Below the pieces are notes generated by a model, which made no database searches, was not told where the DNA came from, and saw nothing but the letters and a program-made list of their open reading frames with translations. Shown here one piece after another: positions 48,599-61,100 of a stretch of DNA of 64,000 nt. Source of the DNA: Anaeramoeba ignava (lineage: Eukaryota; Metamonada; Anaeramoebidae). The first letter of the stretch is position 1, and each line of letters starts with the position of its first letter. The position numbers were made by a program, and so were the translations under genes. Where the stretch lies: contig JAPDFW010000002.1 in assembly GCA_028826165.1 (NCBI GenBank), positions 41,056-105,055 of the forward strand. Direction: 5' to 3'.

Positions 48599-50368
48599 AT
48601 GAATGAAATTATATTTTTTGGAAGAAATCAAAATTCAAAACTTTTCAAAAATGAAACAGATAAAATAACAAAACCAATTCAATTTAAATTTGAAAATGAA
48701 AATGAAAATGAAAAACAAATTAAACAAATTTCATCAAGCTATTTATCAACAATTTTCCTTTTTAAAAATGGAAAAGAAATAGAATATTTAAGTGAAGAAA
48801 ATGATTCAAATCAAAATCCTGAAAAAATCCAAATTGAAGAAAATATTCAAAAAGTAACTGTTGGTGTTCGAAATGAAGCTATTTTAACAATAGAAGGAAA
48901 TGTATTTGCCAAAGGAAAAGATATTAATCCAAATAATTCAAATGAATTTATCAATATTTCATCATTAATTGAAGATACAGATGATAGAATAATTGAAGAT
49001 ATTGTTCCTGGAAGAAATTCAATTTATTTATTAACTTCAAATCAAAATGCTTATGGAATTGGTGATAATGAATATGGTCAACTTGGTTTTGATTATGAAA
49101 CACTTCCAAAAACAGAAAAACCAATTTTAATGATGAAAAATGTTTCTAAAATATTTTCAGGAAATTGTTCAAATCATGTTTTTCTTTTAAATTCAAATCA
49201 AGAATTATTTGGATGTGGCTATAATGATGATTGTCAACTTGGATTAGGAGAATCAAGAAGAAGAAAAGAAACAAAAATCCAAAAATTAACCCAAATCCAA
49301 AATATTCCAAAAGGTAAAATAATTGATATTAAATGTGGAAATATTCATTCAATAATGTTGATTGAAAATGAAAATCAAAATCCAAAAAGAAAACTTTATT
49401 CAACTGGAGATCATTTATCTAATGGACTTGGCAAAAATGGAAATGCTTATGAATTTACTGAAATCAAATTATTTTTATTTGAAAATGATAATATTCTTGA
49501 TTTTTCTGTTGGATGGTTTCATACTTTGATTTTAACTTCTAATTCAAAATTAATAGTATTTGGAGATAATTACTTTGGTGAATTAGGAACTGGAAATACA
49601 GAAGATAAACCAATTCCAATCCAAATTAAACTTCCTGAATTAAGATTTAATGAAAATATTTCTAATTATCATATTTCTTGTGGATCTTTCAATTCATTTC
49701 TTTATTATTCTTCTTTTCCTTTTTCCAATCTTGAAGAAGATTTGATAAAATTATTTAAAAGAAAAGAATTTTGTGATATTTCATTTAAAACCAAAAATGG
49801 AGAAATAATCAAAGCTCATAAATTAATATTGAAATATAGATTAAATCAAAATGAAAATCAAATTGAAAAACTTGAAGAAATTATTTCAACAAAATCAATT
49901 AAAGAATCAAATCAAATATTTGAAATGATTTATTCAAATAATTCCAAAATAAATCCAAAATTATATTCTGAAATTAAAGAAATTATAAATTTAAATGAAA
50001 AAATTGAAGAAACAATGAAAAGAATTTATTTAAATGAAAATGAAAAAGATTTTATTATTGAAAGAAAAGAAAAACAATATAAATTTCCTAAATTAATATT
50101 AATAATGAGAAGTGAATTATATCGAGGAATGTTTTTATCTGTAACTGAAGATAAATCTAACAAAGTTACAGATTATAGTGAATTAAGTAATAAATCATTT
50201 CAATTATTAGAATATTGGATTTATTCAAATCAAATTAAAGATGGAATTAAAATTACACAAGAAATTATTAATGAACTTAAAATTGGAATTGATTATTTTC
50301 AATTAAATCAAACAAATCCAAATTTATTTGATTTATTAATTAACAAAATTAATAATCAAAATCAATAA
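48599..50368 (+). CDS. RCC1-repeat protein with C-terminal BTB-like region
   Basis: This is an intronless 589-aa frame. The first about 375 residues hold RCC1-type beta-propeller blades, with recurring GDNEYGQLG, GYNDDCQLGLG and GDNYFGELGTG motifs. A BTB start follows (about 383-410: CDISFKTKNGEIIKAHKLIL), then a helical linker and a second BTB-like half (about 497-589: LILIMRSELYRGMF, TDYSELSNKSFQLLEYWIYS). RCC1-BTB proteins commonly act as protein-interaction or Cullin-3 adaptor modules; a nuclear RanGEF role is not implied. The last about 105 codons are duplicated downstream as a fragment (54758-55101). Confidence 0.85.
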   Translation: MNEIIFFGRNQNSKLFKNETDKITKPIQFKFENENENEKQIKQISSSYLSTIFLFKNGKEIEYLSEENDSNQNPEKIQIEENIQKVTVGVRNEAILTIEGNVFAKGKDINPNNSNEFINISSLIEDTDDRIIEDIVPGRNSIYLLTSNQNAYGIGDNEYGQLGFDYETLPKTEKPILMMKNVSKIFSGNCSNHVFLLNSNQELFGCGYNDDCQLGLGESRRRKETKIQKLTQIQNIPKGKIIDIKCGNIHSIMLIENENQNPKRKLYSTGDHLSNGLGKNGNAYEFTEIKLFLFENDNILDFSVGWFHTLILTSNSKLIVFGDNYFGELGTGNTEDKPIPIQIKLPELRFNENISNYHISCGSFNSFLYYSSFPFSNLEEDLIKLFKRKEFCDISFKTKNGEIIKAHKLILKYRLNQNENQIEKLEEIISTKSIKESNQIFEMIYSNNSKINPKLYSEIKEIINLNEKIEETMKRIYLNENEKDFIIERKEKQYKFPKLILIMRSELYRGMFLSVTEDKSNKVTDYSELSNKSFQLLEYWIYSNQIKDGIKITQEIINELKIGIDYFQLNQTNPNLFDLLINKINNQNQ

Positions 50369-50370
50369 AA

Positions 50371-51355
50371 AATAAGAATAGATTTAATTTAATATTTAAT
50401 TTATAAATTAATTTAAAAATGTAATTTAATATTTAATTCTATTATTAAAATAATAATTTAATGTTTTAGATTTAAATATTTTATTATTTAAATATTTAAC
50501 ATATAAATATAAAAAATAAGAATAGATTTAATTTAATATTTAATTAATAAATTAATTTAAAAATATAATTTAATATTTAATTCTATGTTTAAAATAATAA
50601 TTTATTGTTTTAGATTTAAATATTTTATTATTTAAATATTTAACATATAAATATAAAAATGAAAATAGATTTAATTTAATATTTAATTTATAAATTAATT
50701 TAAAAATATAATTTAATAATTAATTTTATGTTTAAAATATTAATTTAATGTTTTAGATTTAAATATTTTATTATTTAAATATTTAACATTTAAATATAAA
50801 AATAAGAATAGATTTAATTTAATATTTAATTTATAAATTAATTTAAAAATATAATTTAATATTTAATTTTTATTATTAAAATAATAATTTAATGTTTTAG
50901 ATTTAAATATTTTATTATTTAAATATTTAACATATAAATATAAAAATAAGAATAAGTTTAATTTAATATTTAATTATAAATTAATTTGAAAATATAATTT
51001 AATATTTAATTTTATTATTAAAATAATAATTTATTGTTTTAGATTTAAATATTCTATTATTTAATTATTTAAAATATAAATATAAAAATAAGAATAGATT
51101 TAATTTAATATTTAATTTATAAATTAATTTAAAAATATAATTTAATATTTAATTTTATGTTTAAAATAATAATTTATTGTTTTAGATCTAAATATTTTAT
51201 TATTTAAATATTTAACATATAAATATAAAAATAAGAATAGATTTAATTTAATATTTAATTAATAAATTAATTTAAAAATATAATTTAATATTTAATTTTA
51301 TTATTAAAATATTAATTTATTGTTTTAGATTTAAATATTTTATTATTTAAAAATA
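50371..51355. repeat. Minisatellite, seven copies of an about 143-bp A/T-only-like unit
   Basis: Units begin near 50371, 50517, 50658, 50801, 50945, 51088 and 51230 with AATAAGAATAGATTTAATTT and contain the conserved block GTTTTAGATTTAAATATTTT. Copies differ by scattered substitutions and 1-3 nt indels. The array starts immediately after the RCC1-BTB stop codon and has no coding potential. Confidence 0.9.
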
Positions 51356-51741
51356 TTTTGAAAATTGATTTTTGAAATTAAAATTTTATCTTTTTTTGAA
51401 TTAAATTGAATTAATATTAATTTGGAAATTTGTTTTAAAATTTAAATTTATTAATAATTTTTAAATTCCAAAAAAAATTAAATTAAAAATTAAATTAAAA
51501 TAATTTTCCTTTTTTTAATAAAAAATTAATAAAAAATAATAATAATTTATTAATAAATTAATTTAAAATAATAAATTAAAAAGAAAATTAAATTAATTAT
51601 TAATTTAAATTTATTCTTATTTTTATATTTTTATTTATTTTCAAAATCCACTTTTTTATTTATTTTTTTATTTAAATTTTTTTTCATTTTTTCCTTTTTT
51701 TAAAACAAAAACAAAAACAAAAACAAAAACACAAAAACAAA
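51356..51741. other. A/T-rich gap before BTB-TLDc gene
   Basis: The gap is almost pure A/T with short TTAATAAATTAA-like motifs and no reading frame. The last 65 bp (51677-51741) contain a T-rich leader with one CATTTTTT, then five AAAACA units leading to the ATG at 51742, which may be the promoter and 5' UTR. Confidence 0.5.
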
Positions 51742-53447
51742 ATGGATAATAATAATAATAATAATAACCAAATTGAAAATGCAAATCAAAATGAAAATCA
51801 AAATGAAAATGAAATGAAAAATTTAGAAAAAGTAACAAAAATTTAATTAAAAATTATTCAAACCTTTTAAATGGAAATTCATTTAAAGATTTTTCAATTT
51901 TTGTTGAGAATAAATCAAATCCTTTTGAAATTAAAGTTCATAAATCAATTTTATCTTCAAGATCTCCTTTTTAATGAATCATTAAGGCAAGAATCTCTTT
52001 CTATTTCTTTTAAATCAATTTAATAAAAAAGAAATGGAATCAATTTTGAGTTATATTTATTATGGAAATATTTCTTTTGAGAATCAAGAAAATCTTATCC
52101 AATTATTGAAATTTCAATTTATTTTAAATTAAATTTATTGAAAGAAATTATTCAAAAATTTCAAATTCAATTAATTATTCAAATTTTTTCCAATTTTTAT
52201 TCCAAAATCGAAATTTAAATTCAAATGAAATTGAAATAAAATGTTTTGAATTAATAAATCAAAATTTTTCCCAAATTCAAAATAATGAGAATTTATTCAA
52301 TTTAACTAAAGAAGAAATTATCAAATTTATTCAATTTAAACAAGAAAAAAAAGAAATTTTTCAATTTGATTTTTTTCAATTTTTAAATAATTGGATTAAA
52401 AAAAGAGTTAATTCATTAAAATTAAGGAAATATGAAAACAAAATGAATGCAAAGAAAAGATTATTTCATTCTTTTTTTTCATTATTTGATAAAGATTCAA
52501 TTTCAAAACAAGATTTTGATAAATTAAAACAATTTGATTTTTTTCTTCCAAATTCTTTTTTAATTCATTTTGAAAGAACTATTTTTGAAATTCAAGATAA
52601 AGAAAAGATAAAGAGAATCAAAGAAAAAGAAAAGGAAATTAAAAGAAGAGATAAAAGAATCAAATCATTTGAATCAGAAATTCGAAATTTGAAACAAGAA
52701 AATCAAAAGAAAGAAAAAGAAAATCAAAATCTCAAATCTGAAAATGAAAACCAAAAACAAGAAAATGAAAAGAAAGATAAGATTATCAAACAAAAAGATG
52801 AAGAAATTCAAAATATTAAATTATCATTTGAAAAAGAAATTGAAAAAGAAAATCAAAAAGAAGAATCAAAACAAAATCAAAAGAAATTGTTGAAGATTTT
52901 TTCAGATTCAGAAATTATTAAAGATATTGAATATGCTAAGAAATTACAAGAATGGATAAATGATAATGATTTTTTTTCTAAAATGAAAAAAGGATTTTCA
53001 GCAAAAAGAGATGGATTTTCTGGTCAAAATTGGCATAAAGCAGTTGATGGGAAAGGAAAAACATTAGTTATTATCAAAACAAAAGATAATTTTATTTTTG
53101 GAGGTTTTACTCAAGTTGGATTTAAATATGTTCAATCAGGTTATGAATACATTAATGATTCAAATGCATTTATTTTTTCATTAAGAAATGATAAAGGGGA
53201 TAGAATACCTGCAAAGTTTACAATTAAACAACCTCAATATGCAATTTATTCTAATTTAAGTTATGGTCCAACATTTGGTTATAATGATTTTTATTTAAAT
53301 TCTAATTTACAACCTGGTTATTCAAATTTTGGTAAATATTATAATCTACCTAATGGAATTACTTACCAATCAAATGAAGCTAGAAGTTATTTAGCTGGTT
53401 CTCCTGATAAATGGATTGTTGATGAAGTTGAAACTTATTTCATTTAA
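51742..53447 (+). CDS. BTB-BACK-TLDc protein, N-terminal half with multiple frame breaks
   Basis: The C-terminal 334-aa frame (52443-53447) is intact and in frame back to about 52150. It carries a coiled coil (about residues 55-155) and a TLDc domain (about 165-334: FSAKRDGFSGQNWHKAV, TLVIIKTKDNFIFGGFTQVGF). Upstream, BTB (SFKDFSIFVENKS, KVHKSILSSRSPF, MESILSYIYYGNISF) and BACK-like segments are readable, but only by changing frame about five times between 51841 and 52180. No GT...AG introns fit, because the would-be introns carry domain residues. TLDc domains act in oxidative-stress resistance and V-ATPase regulation in other eukaryotes; BTB-TLDc pairs are common in amoeboid protists. Either a decaying gene or a poorly sequenced stretch would explain the N-terminal half. 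Confidence 0.7.
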
Positions 53448-54757
53448 AAATTAATTAATAATAAGAAAATCAAACTTTTTTTTTTTTAATTTTTTTTTTC
53501 AAAATTTAATTCAATTTTAATTTACTTTTAATCAAATTAATTTCTTTAAAATAATAAATAAGAAACAAATTTAATTTTAAATAATTTAATTTTAATTTAA
53601 AATATTTATTAAAAATTTAATTAATAAAAAATAATCCAAAAAAAAAAATAATAAATTTTAAAAAATTGAATATTTTTAATATAATAAATAAAAATAAAAA
53701 TTGAAAATAGAAATTAATAATAATTAAATTTAAATTCATTAATTAAAATATTAAAATAAAAAAATCAAATAAAATTTATTATTAATTAATATTTAAATAT
53801 TAATAAATTATAATCAAAATCAAAAATAGAATAATTAGTAAATTATTTTTTTAGAAAGTTTATCTTATTCAATCATGTTAAATTCAATTTATTTAAAATT
53901 TTTTAATTTTTTAATTTTATTTTTAATATATTTTATTATAATTAAAATTGAAATAATAAATAATCAAAAATATTAATTATAATAAATAAAAATATTATAT
54001 TAAATTAAAATTAAAATAAATTTAAATTAAATTATTATTAAATATTATTAAAATTAAATATTTATCTTTATTAAAATATTTATTCCACTTTTTAATATAT
54101 TTTATTATAATTAAAATTGGAATAATAAATAATCAAAAATATTAATATAATAAATAAAAATATTATATAAAATTAAAATAAAATAAATTTAAATAAATTA
54201 AATTAAATATTATTATTAAAAAATTAAATATTTATCTTTATTAAAATATTAAAATTAATTATTTTTATCTTTATATTAAAATAGAATTTTTAAAATTTTT
54301 CTTAATAAATTTTATTTTTAAATTAATAAAAAGATTTTATTAAATTTATTAAATTATTGGGAATAGTTTTATATTATTTTAAATAAAGAAATATTAATAA
54401 AATATATAAAATATAATTAATTTTAAATTTAATTATTTAATATTCTTTATTCCATTTTTGAAATAAATTAATAAAAAGATTTTATTAATTTTATTAAATT
54501 ATTGGGAATAATTTTATATTATTTTAAATAAAGAAATATTAATAAAATATATAAAATAGAATTAATTTTAAATTTAATTATTTAATATTCTTTATTCCAT
54601 TTTTGAAATAAATTAATTAAAAATTTTTAAATTTATTAAATTATTGAGAATTGTTTTATATTATTTTAAATAAATAAATATTAATAAAATATATAAAATA
54701 AAATTAATTTTAAATTTAGTTATTTAATATTCTTTATTCCATTTTTGAAATAAATTA
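53448..54757. repeat. A/T-rich gene-free block with two diverged tandem repeats
   Basis: I see no genes. There is a two-copy repeat of about 169 bp (53920-54260; markers AATATATTTTATTATAATTA and AATAATAAATAATCAAAAAT). There is also a three-to-four-copy repeat of about 143 bp (54345-54757; AAATTATTG marker at 54351, 54496 and 54638, each unit ending ATTCCATTTTTGAAATAAAT). The second array runs straight into the duplicated gene fragment. Confidence 0.8.
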
Positions 54758-55101
54758 ATTAAAAGATTTTATTATTGAAAGAAAAGAAAAACAATATAAA
54801 TTTCCTAAAATTAATATTAATAATAAGAAGTGAATTATATCGAGGAATGTTTTTATCTGTAACTGAAGATAAATCAAATAAAGTTACAGATTATAGTGAA
54901 TTAAGTAATAAATCATTTGAAATATTTGAATATTGGATTTATTCAAATCAAATTAAAGATGAAATTCAAATTACACAAGAAATAATTAATGAAATTCAAA
55001 TTGGAATTGATTATTTTCAATTAAATCAAACAAATCCAAATTTATTTGATTTATTAATTAAAAATTTAATAATCAAAATTAAAATTAAAATTAAAAATTA
55101 A
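54758..55101 (+). pseudogene. Duplicated 3' fragment of the RCC1-BTB gene
   Basis: The segment matches nt about 50046-50360 (last about 105 codons) almost base for base, beginning AAAAGATTTTATTATTGAAAG. Differences include one extra A in the run at about 54807-54810, which breaks the frame, and several substitutions (for example ELKIGID to EIQIGID). It lacks the RCC1 part, has no leader or start codon of its own and ends in an AAATTA-type tail. It looks like a partial segmental duplication. Confidence 0.85.
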
Positions 55102-55163
55102 AAAAGAAGAAAAATTTTGTTTTATTATTTTTCCCTTTTTCTTGTTTTTAAATTTTTTTTTTT

Positions 55164-55199
55164 AAATTTTTTTTTTTTTCATTTTTTTTTTCACAAACA
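55164..55199 (+). promoter_or_regulatory. T-rich CATTTTT leader before RNF213-like ATG
   Basis: A long T run with one CATTTTTTTTTT ends at CACAAACA just before the start codon at 55200, comparable with the other leaders in this window. Confidence 0.35.
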
Positions 55200-58100
55200 A
55201 TGCAACAAAAACAAAATACAATGCAACAAAAACAAAATACAATGCAACAAAAACAAATACAAATCTATTTTTATTTACATTTTGGTTCTCTTCAAACTAA
55301 TTCTGTTTCTGTTAAAATTAACAATCAAAATTTTATTCCTCTTGAACAAATCCATCCAAATAAAAATGTTTGGTATGCTTCTTTTAAAACTGAAATAAAT
55401 ATAGAACAAAATACGATCCAAATAAAATACTTTGAAAATCAAAAAGAAAAATTCTTGGAATTGAAAAAAAATTTTCAACTACATGAAAGAAAATTATTTA
55501 TATTTGAAATTACTCCAAGTAATGAATCTGTTTTATCAATAGGAAATGATTTACTTTTTTCGATAATATCAAAATTGATGAATATCCAAAAAAGAAGAAA
55601 AACAGAAAAAACGAAATATGAAAAAATAGAAGATATTTTTATCAATTTTTGGAAAGGAGTTAACTCTTTAAGTCAATATGAATTTTTCCAAAATCTCGAT
55701 TTACAAAAATCTAAAGGATTTTCTGTTATTGTGGATTATTTTTTCGAAGAATTAAAAAAAAAAGAAATATGGAAAAAACAAGAAATTCCGATTGAAATGC
55801 TATTTTTTGATATTTGCCTTACTAATTTCACTGAAAACTTTGATGATATTTTCATTAATAATTTACAAGCATTTCCTCAAAAAGTTGTTGAAATATTTCA
55901 AATTATTCAAAAAATATTTGCGATAGAAAAACAAGAATTAAAAGAAATTCGAGGAATTTTTCAAAATTATTTCAAAAGAAATCTTAAAAATTGTAAAGTT
56001 GAATATCTTTATTTATTTCCTTTATATTCAGACTTTTTAATACCTGAAGATTGGAACTTTTTCAAAATTTGAACCAAAACCAATTTTCCGAAAAATTTGA
56101 ATTTCTTATACATAATTATTCAATAAATCAAGGTTTCTTTTTTGATTTATTCAAGTTATTTGATTACAAAATATATTCAAGAGCAGAAGAATTAATTCTA
56201 ATTTTTTTCAAAAATTTAACAATTAAGAAAAAAGAATTATTAAAATATTTAATTCAAAATAATTTCAATTCATTAATATTAAACCTAATCAAAAATTTTG
56301 AATCACAAAATCTTCAAATCAAGTTGTGAATGTTTCATTACATTTTACCAAAGTTTTAAATCTATTCTTCAAAATCAAATTAAAAATCAAAATCAAAATC
56401 AAAATCAAAATCAAAATCAAAATCAAAATCAAAATCAAAATCAAAATCAAAATCAAAATCAAAATCAAAATCAAAATCAAAATCAAAATCAAAACCAAAA
56501 TCAAAATTATTTGAAAGAAATTGAAAAAGAAATTTGTGAAAATATCAATCAAAAATTTTTCCAAAATGAATCAAAATCAAAAATCTCAAAAATAATAACC
56601 GAATCACAAGTATTAAATTTAAACAATATTCCAAAATTTCTTTTTGAATTTATTTGGCAATTTACTGAACAAAATCAAAATCAAAATCAAAAGTTATTGG
56701 AATTAAATTCTTTAATTGGAGAAAAATTACCAACTAATTCTCAAAATTTCTTTCAATTCTTTAATTCACTTTCAGAAAAAGAACAAAATAATTGGATAAA
56801 TGTTTTCGTAACTATAAAAGAAAAAGAAAATGAAAAAATTTCAAAATTTGAATTTCTTAAATCAATTAAAAAATATCAAAAAGAAATTGAAAATTTTATT
56901 GAAAAATCAAAAAATTTAAATTTTTCTTATAAAGAACTTTCTGAAATTATTATTCAAAATTATGAAAATTCAAAAATTTGGGTTATATTCGAAAAACCAA
57001 ATTTACAAATTTTAAAAGAAGAACTTGAACAATTAAATCAACAAAAAAACTTCTTATCAAAAGAATTATATCCAATTTTAATTGAAGAAGATATTTTAAA
57101 AATTAAAGAAATATTGAATTTATTTGAAAGTGATAAATCAATTAATGAAATTAAAAAATCAATTCAAAATTTGAAAATTAAAGAAGAAATTATCCAAAAT
57201 TTTTATAAAATGAAACAAACTCAAATTTTTCAAAAGATTTATTGGAATGAATATCAACAATCATTAATAAATGAAAAAAAGAAAATTTCATTTGAAGATT
57301 TACAAAATAAAATTAAACAAATTCAAGATGATTTGATAAAAAAAACAAAATTAATTTCAAATCAAAAAATGAAAATTAAAGAATTTGAAAATTTATTCTT
57401 AAAAATAATTGAAAATGAAATTAAAATTAAAAAAGAATTATTAGAAAATGAAATTGAATTATTATTTGAAATTTCCAATATTCCTAAAGATAAAATTAAA
57501 CAAATTTGTTCTCCAATTTTAAAATATCAACAAGACAGAAAAAATTATTCCAAAATTCCTGATTGGTTTATTTTATTTGTTTCATTATTTAAATATGAAA
57601 ATGAATTTTATTCTAATTTTTTTAATCAAAATTGGAAAAATGAAAAAGAAATGAAAGATCTATCAAAAATTAATCAAATATTTCAAGAAATTTATAAATT
57701 TATTAAAAATACATTGAATAATAAGAAATATAATTTTGAATTACTTCCTCAATCAATTCAAATTTTACAAAAATTAGAAAATGATAAAGAATTTAAAGAG
57801 ATTTTTGATAAAATCAATAACAATAATTTAAAACAAACCAAAAAATATTTACAAAATTTAAGAGAAGAATTTAAAGAATATTTATATAATGAAAAACTTT
57901 TCAAATCATTTAATGATATATTTGAAATTATTATCAAAATTTATCAAAAAATAAATCCTTCACAAGAAAAATTAGAGAAAATTTTTAAAAAAATTGAAGA
58001 ATTAATTTTATTACAAAAACAAAAAGAAACTGAAGAAGAAAGAAATTTCACAAAACAAATTGACAATTTATTTTCCAGAATTTATCAATAATAACAATAA

Positions 58101-61100
58101 TAACAACAATAATATTCAATTTACTTTTTCAATTTTCTCAAAAGAACAAATATTTTCAATTATAAAAGAATTTCATTTTGAAAGCAAAAACAATAATTCA
58201 TTATCTCTTCTTAAATCATTTAAACCAAATTTAAAAAATGAAGAATTTGAAAATTTCAAAACTCAAATTTCTCAAATTAAAATTGATTCAAATTTTTTCA
58301 AAACATTTATTAATGAATTAGAAAAATTAATTCCTATCAAAAATTCAATCAAACAAAGAATAATCAAAATTGATGAAAATATTTTAAAAAAATCAAATTC
58401 TCAATTTAATCAAATTTTTGATAATCAAAATCAAAATCAAAATCAAAAATTTTTCTTTTATAAATTAGAAAAAGAAAAAGAAATTTATGAAATTGTTACC
58501 AGTTTATATTTAGGATATTGTAATCATTTCCCTTTAAAAGAAAATGTATTAATTTGTGATTCAATTTCAACAAAAAATGATATTAATAATTTCTTCAATA
58601 TTTATCAAATTTATAATGAAAAATATGAAAATATTCCAAAAAACAAATATTTATTTTCAATTCTTCATTCACATAAATTATCTCAAGAATGTTTACAAGT
58701 ATTAACTGAAAAAATTCAAAATATTTCTTTCACAATTCATTTTCCATTATTAATTTTCTTTTATGAAGAGAAAATTGGAAATTTTAGAATTGTTAACCAA
58801 TTTCCAAGATGTTTAATAACAAACAAAATCAAAATTCTTTCCAAAGAAAAAAATAACACAAATTTACAAAAAATATCACAAACTTTATCCAAAAATACAA
58901 TTATTTACTTCTAAAATTAGTGGAATGGGAAAAACTTATCAAATTCACAAAAAATTTAATGAAGAATATCAAAAAGAAAATTATCTATATTTCAATATCA
59001 TTTTATCAAAAGAAATATCAAATGATTTTATTAAAGATAAAGAAAAAGAAAAGAAATTTTTTCATATTGAATTACCTTTTTCACCTAAATTAGAAACTTT
59101 AGATTTTATTTGGGGATTTACAATGTGGAATTTATTTGAAAACAAAAGAGAAAAATCATCAAATTTCATTTTTGATTTTAATCAAGAAGATTTAAATAAT
59201 TGTTTTTTAGCTTTTGAAATTCCAAGTAATAGAAAAGAAAATTCAGAAAATGGATTAAATCATTTCCAATCATTAGAATATTTTCAAGAAAAAGAATGTC
59301 AAGTTAATTATGATGAATTTTCATTTATTAAATTTAAATTAAATCCAAATTTTATAATTGAAAAAATTGAAGATAAAAAATTGAAAAATGTTGCTAAATT
59401 AATTGAATTAAGTAATAACAATTTCAAACAATTCAAAAATATTCAAATTGAAAAAAGAAAAGAATTTATTAATCAAGAACCAAATAAAAAAGAATTCTTT
59501 AATTTAATTGAAAAGAAAATCTTACAAAAACTACCACATCAACCTTTAACTTTCAGAATAATATTTATTATTTGTTCAATTTTAAAATCCCAAATAATTT
59601 TATTACAAAATTGTCAATTTTTGGATTCAAATCAATTATTTAAAATAAGAACAGAAGAAGAAAAAGAAGAAATTTATGAAAAATTTATTTCACAATTATT
59701 TTCATTTTATTTAGATTCTATTGTTAATATTTCTTCACGTTATCTTAAATGGAGTACAAAAATAGAAAAATTAGAAACAAATGAATTTGAAGATTTCTCA
59801 AATTTATTAAAAGATAGAATTGATTGGAATCAAAAATTTTTCACTTTCCCAATCTTTTTAAATCAACTCAAAAACCAAGAACAACTTGAAATGATAATTA
59901 TAAGCAATAATCAAATCAAATCATTATTTAATCAAAAATTAGAAAATTTTTTAAACAATAATATATTGATTAAAATTTATGAAAATTTCCAAAATGATGA
60001 AGAGAAAATTGAAATTGAAAAAGAAATGATTTTGAAAATTCTCAATTCTTTTAATTCAAAACAAGATATAAAAGAATATCCAAAATTTCTCACTTCAAAT
60101 AACCTAATGAAATTAATCAATATTCATTATAGATTAATAGCAAAACTTCCAGTTATTTTTATTGAAGGAAATGATTATGAGAAAAACTTATTAATTCATT
60201 ATTTATTAGAAGAAATCTTAAAACAAAAATTAATAATTTTAAACATCAATTCTAAAACAAACAAAAAAGATATTGAACAAATTATTGAAAAAGCTGAAAA
60301 TATTATCAAAGAAAATCCAAATTCAAAAATTAATATTTTATTCAATGATTTCAATACAGGATCAAAAGAATGCATAATTTTATTAAAGAAAATTTTAATA
60401 GATCGATCTTTTGATTTATTAAATTTACCAAAACAAATCAATTTATTAGCTTCAATCAAATCATTTCAATCAAAACAATATTCTTCTCAAATCAAACCAA
60501 ATGAATCAAATGAATCAAATATAATTGAAGAAATAATTTCAAAACCTCAATTAATTCCTGATTCATTTTTTGAAGATATTTATGATTTTGGGAATTTAAA
60601 CAAAAAAGGAGAAAACAATTATATTTTATCAATGATTTACCAAAAATTTCCTCAATATTTAGTTAATATTGATAAAGAAAAAATTATTCCAATTATTTTA
60701 GAAACAATTAATTTTTCAAGAAATTATATTCAACAACAAAACAAAACAAATTATTCCATTCAATCATTACAAGATGTTTTCATATTTCTCAATATTTTCC
60801 AATGGTTAATTGAAAAAAAAATTTGCAAAAAATTAACTCAAGAAAAACAAGATAATCATGATTATATCTTACAAAGTATTCTATTATCTTTATTTGTTGT
60901 TTATGGATCATATTTTATTGGAGAAGAAAAAGATGATTTTTTATTAAATGTTGAAGAAAATTTAAAAAAAGATTCAGAAACAATAAAAATTAAAGAAATT
61001 ATTGATAAATTAACAAAAAGTTTAATTCAATCAATTCAATTTAATTTAACCAAAACAAATCTTTTCCAAAATCAAAATTTAAATGAAAATGGTTTATCAA

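Noticed and set aside
50371-51355. CRISPR-like array
   Set aside because: Units are contiguous about 143-bp repeats without unique spacers, in a eukaryotic gene context.
51836-51890. A GT...AG intron (GTAACA...AAAG) at the start of the BTB-TLDc gene
   Set aside because: The candidate intron encodes residues typical of a BTB start (NLLNGNSFKDF), so a frame break is more likely than splicing.
8087-58914. Stop-codon reassignment as the explanation of in-frame stops
   Set aside because: The downstream coding continues in a different frame at each site, so reading the stop as an amino acid would not help. TAA, TAG and TGA are all used as plausible gene ends.
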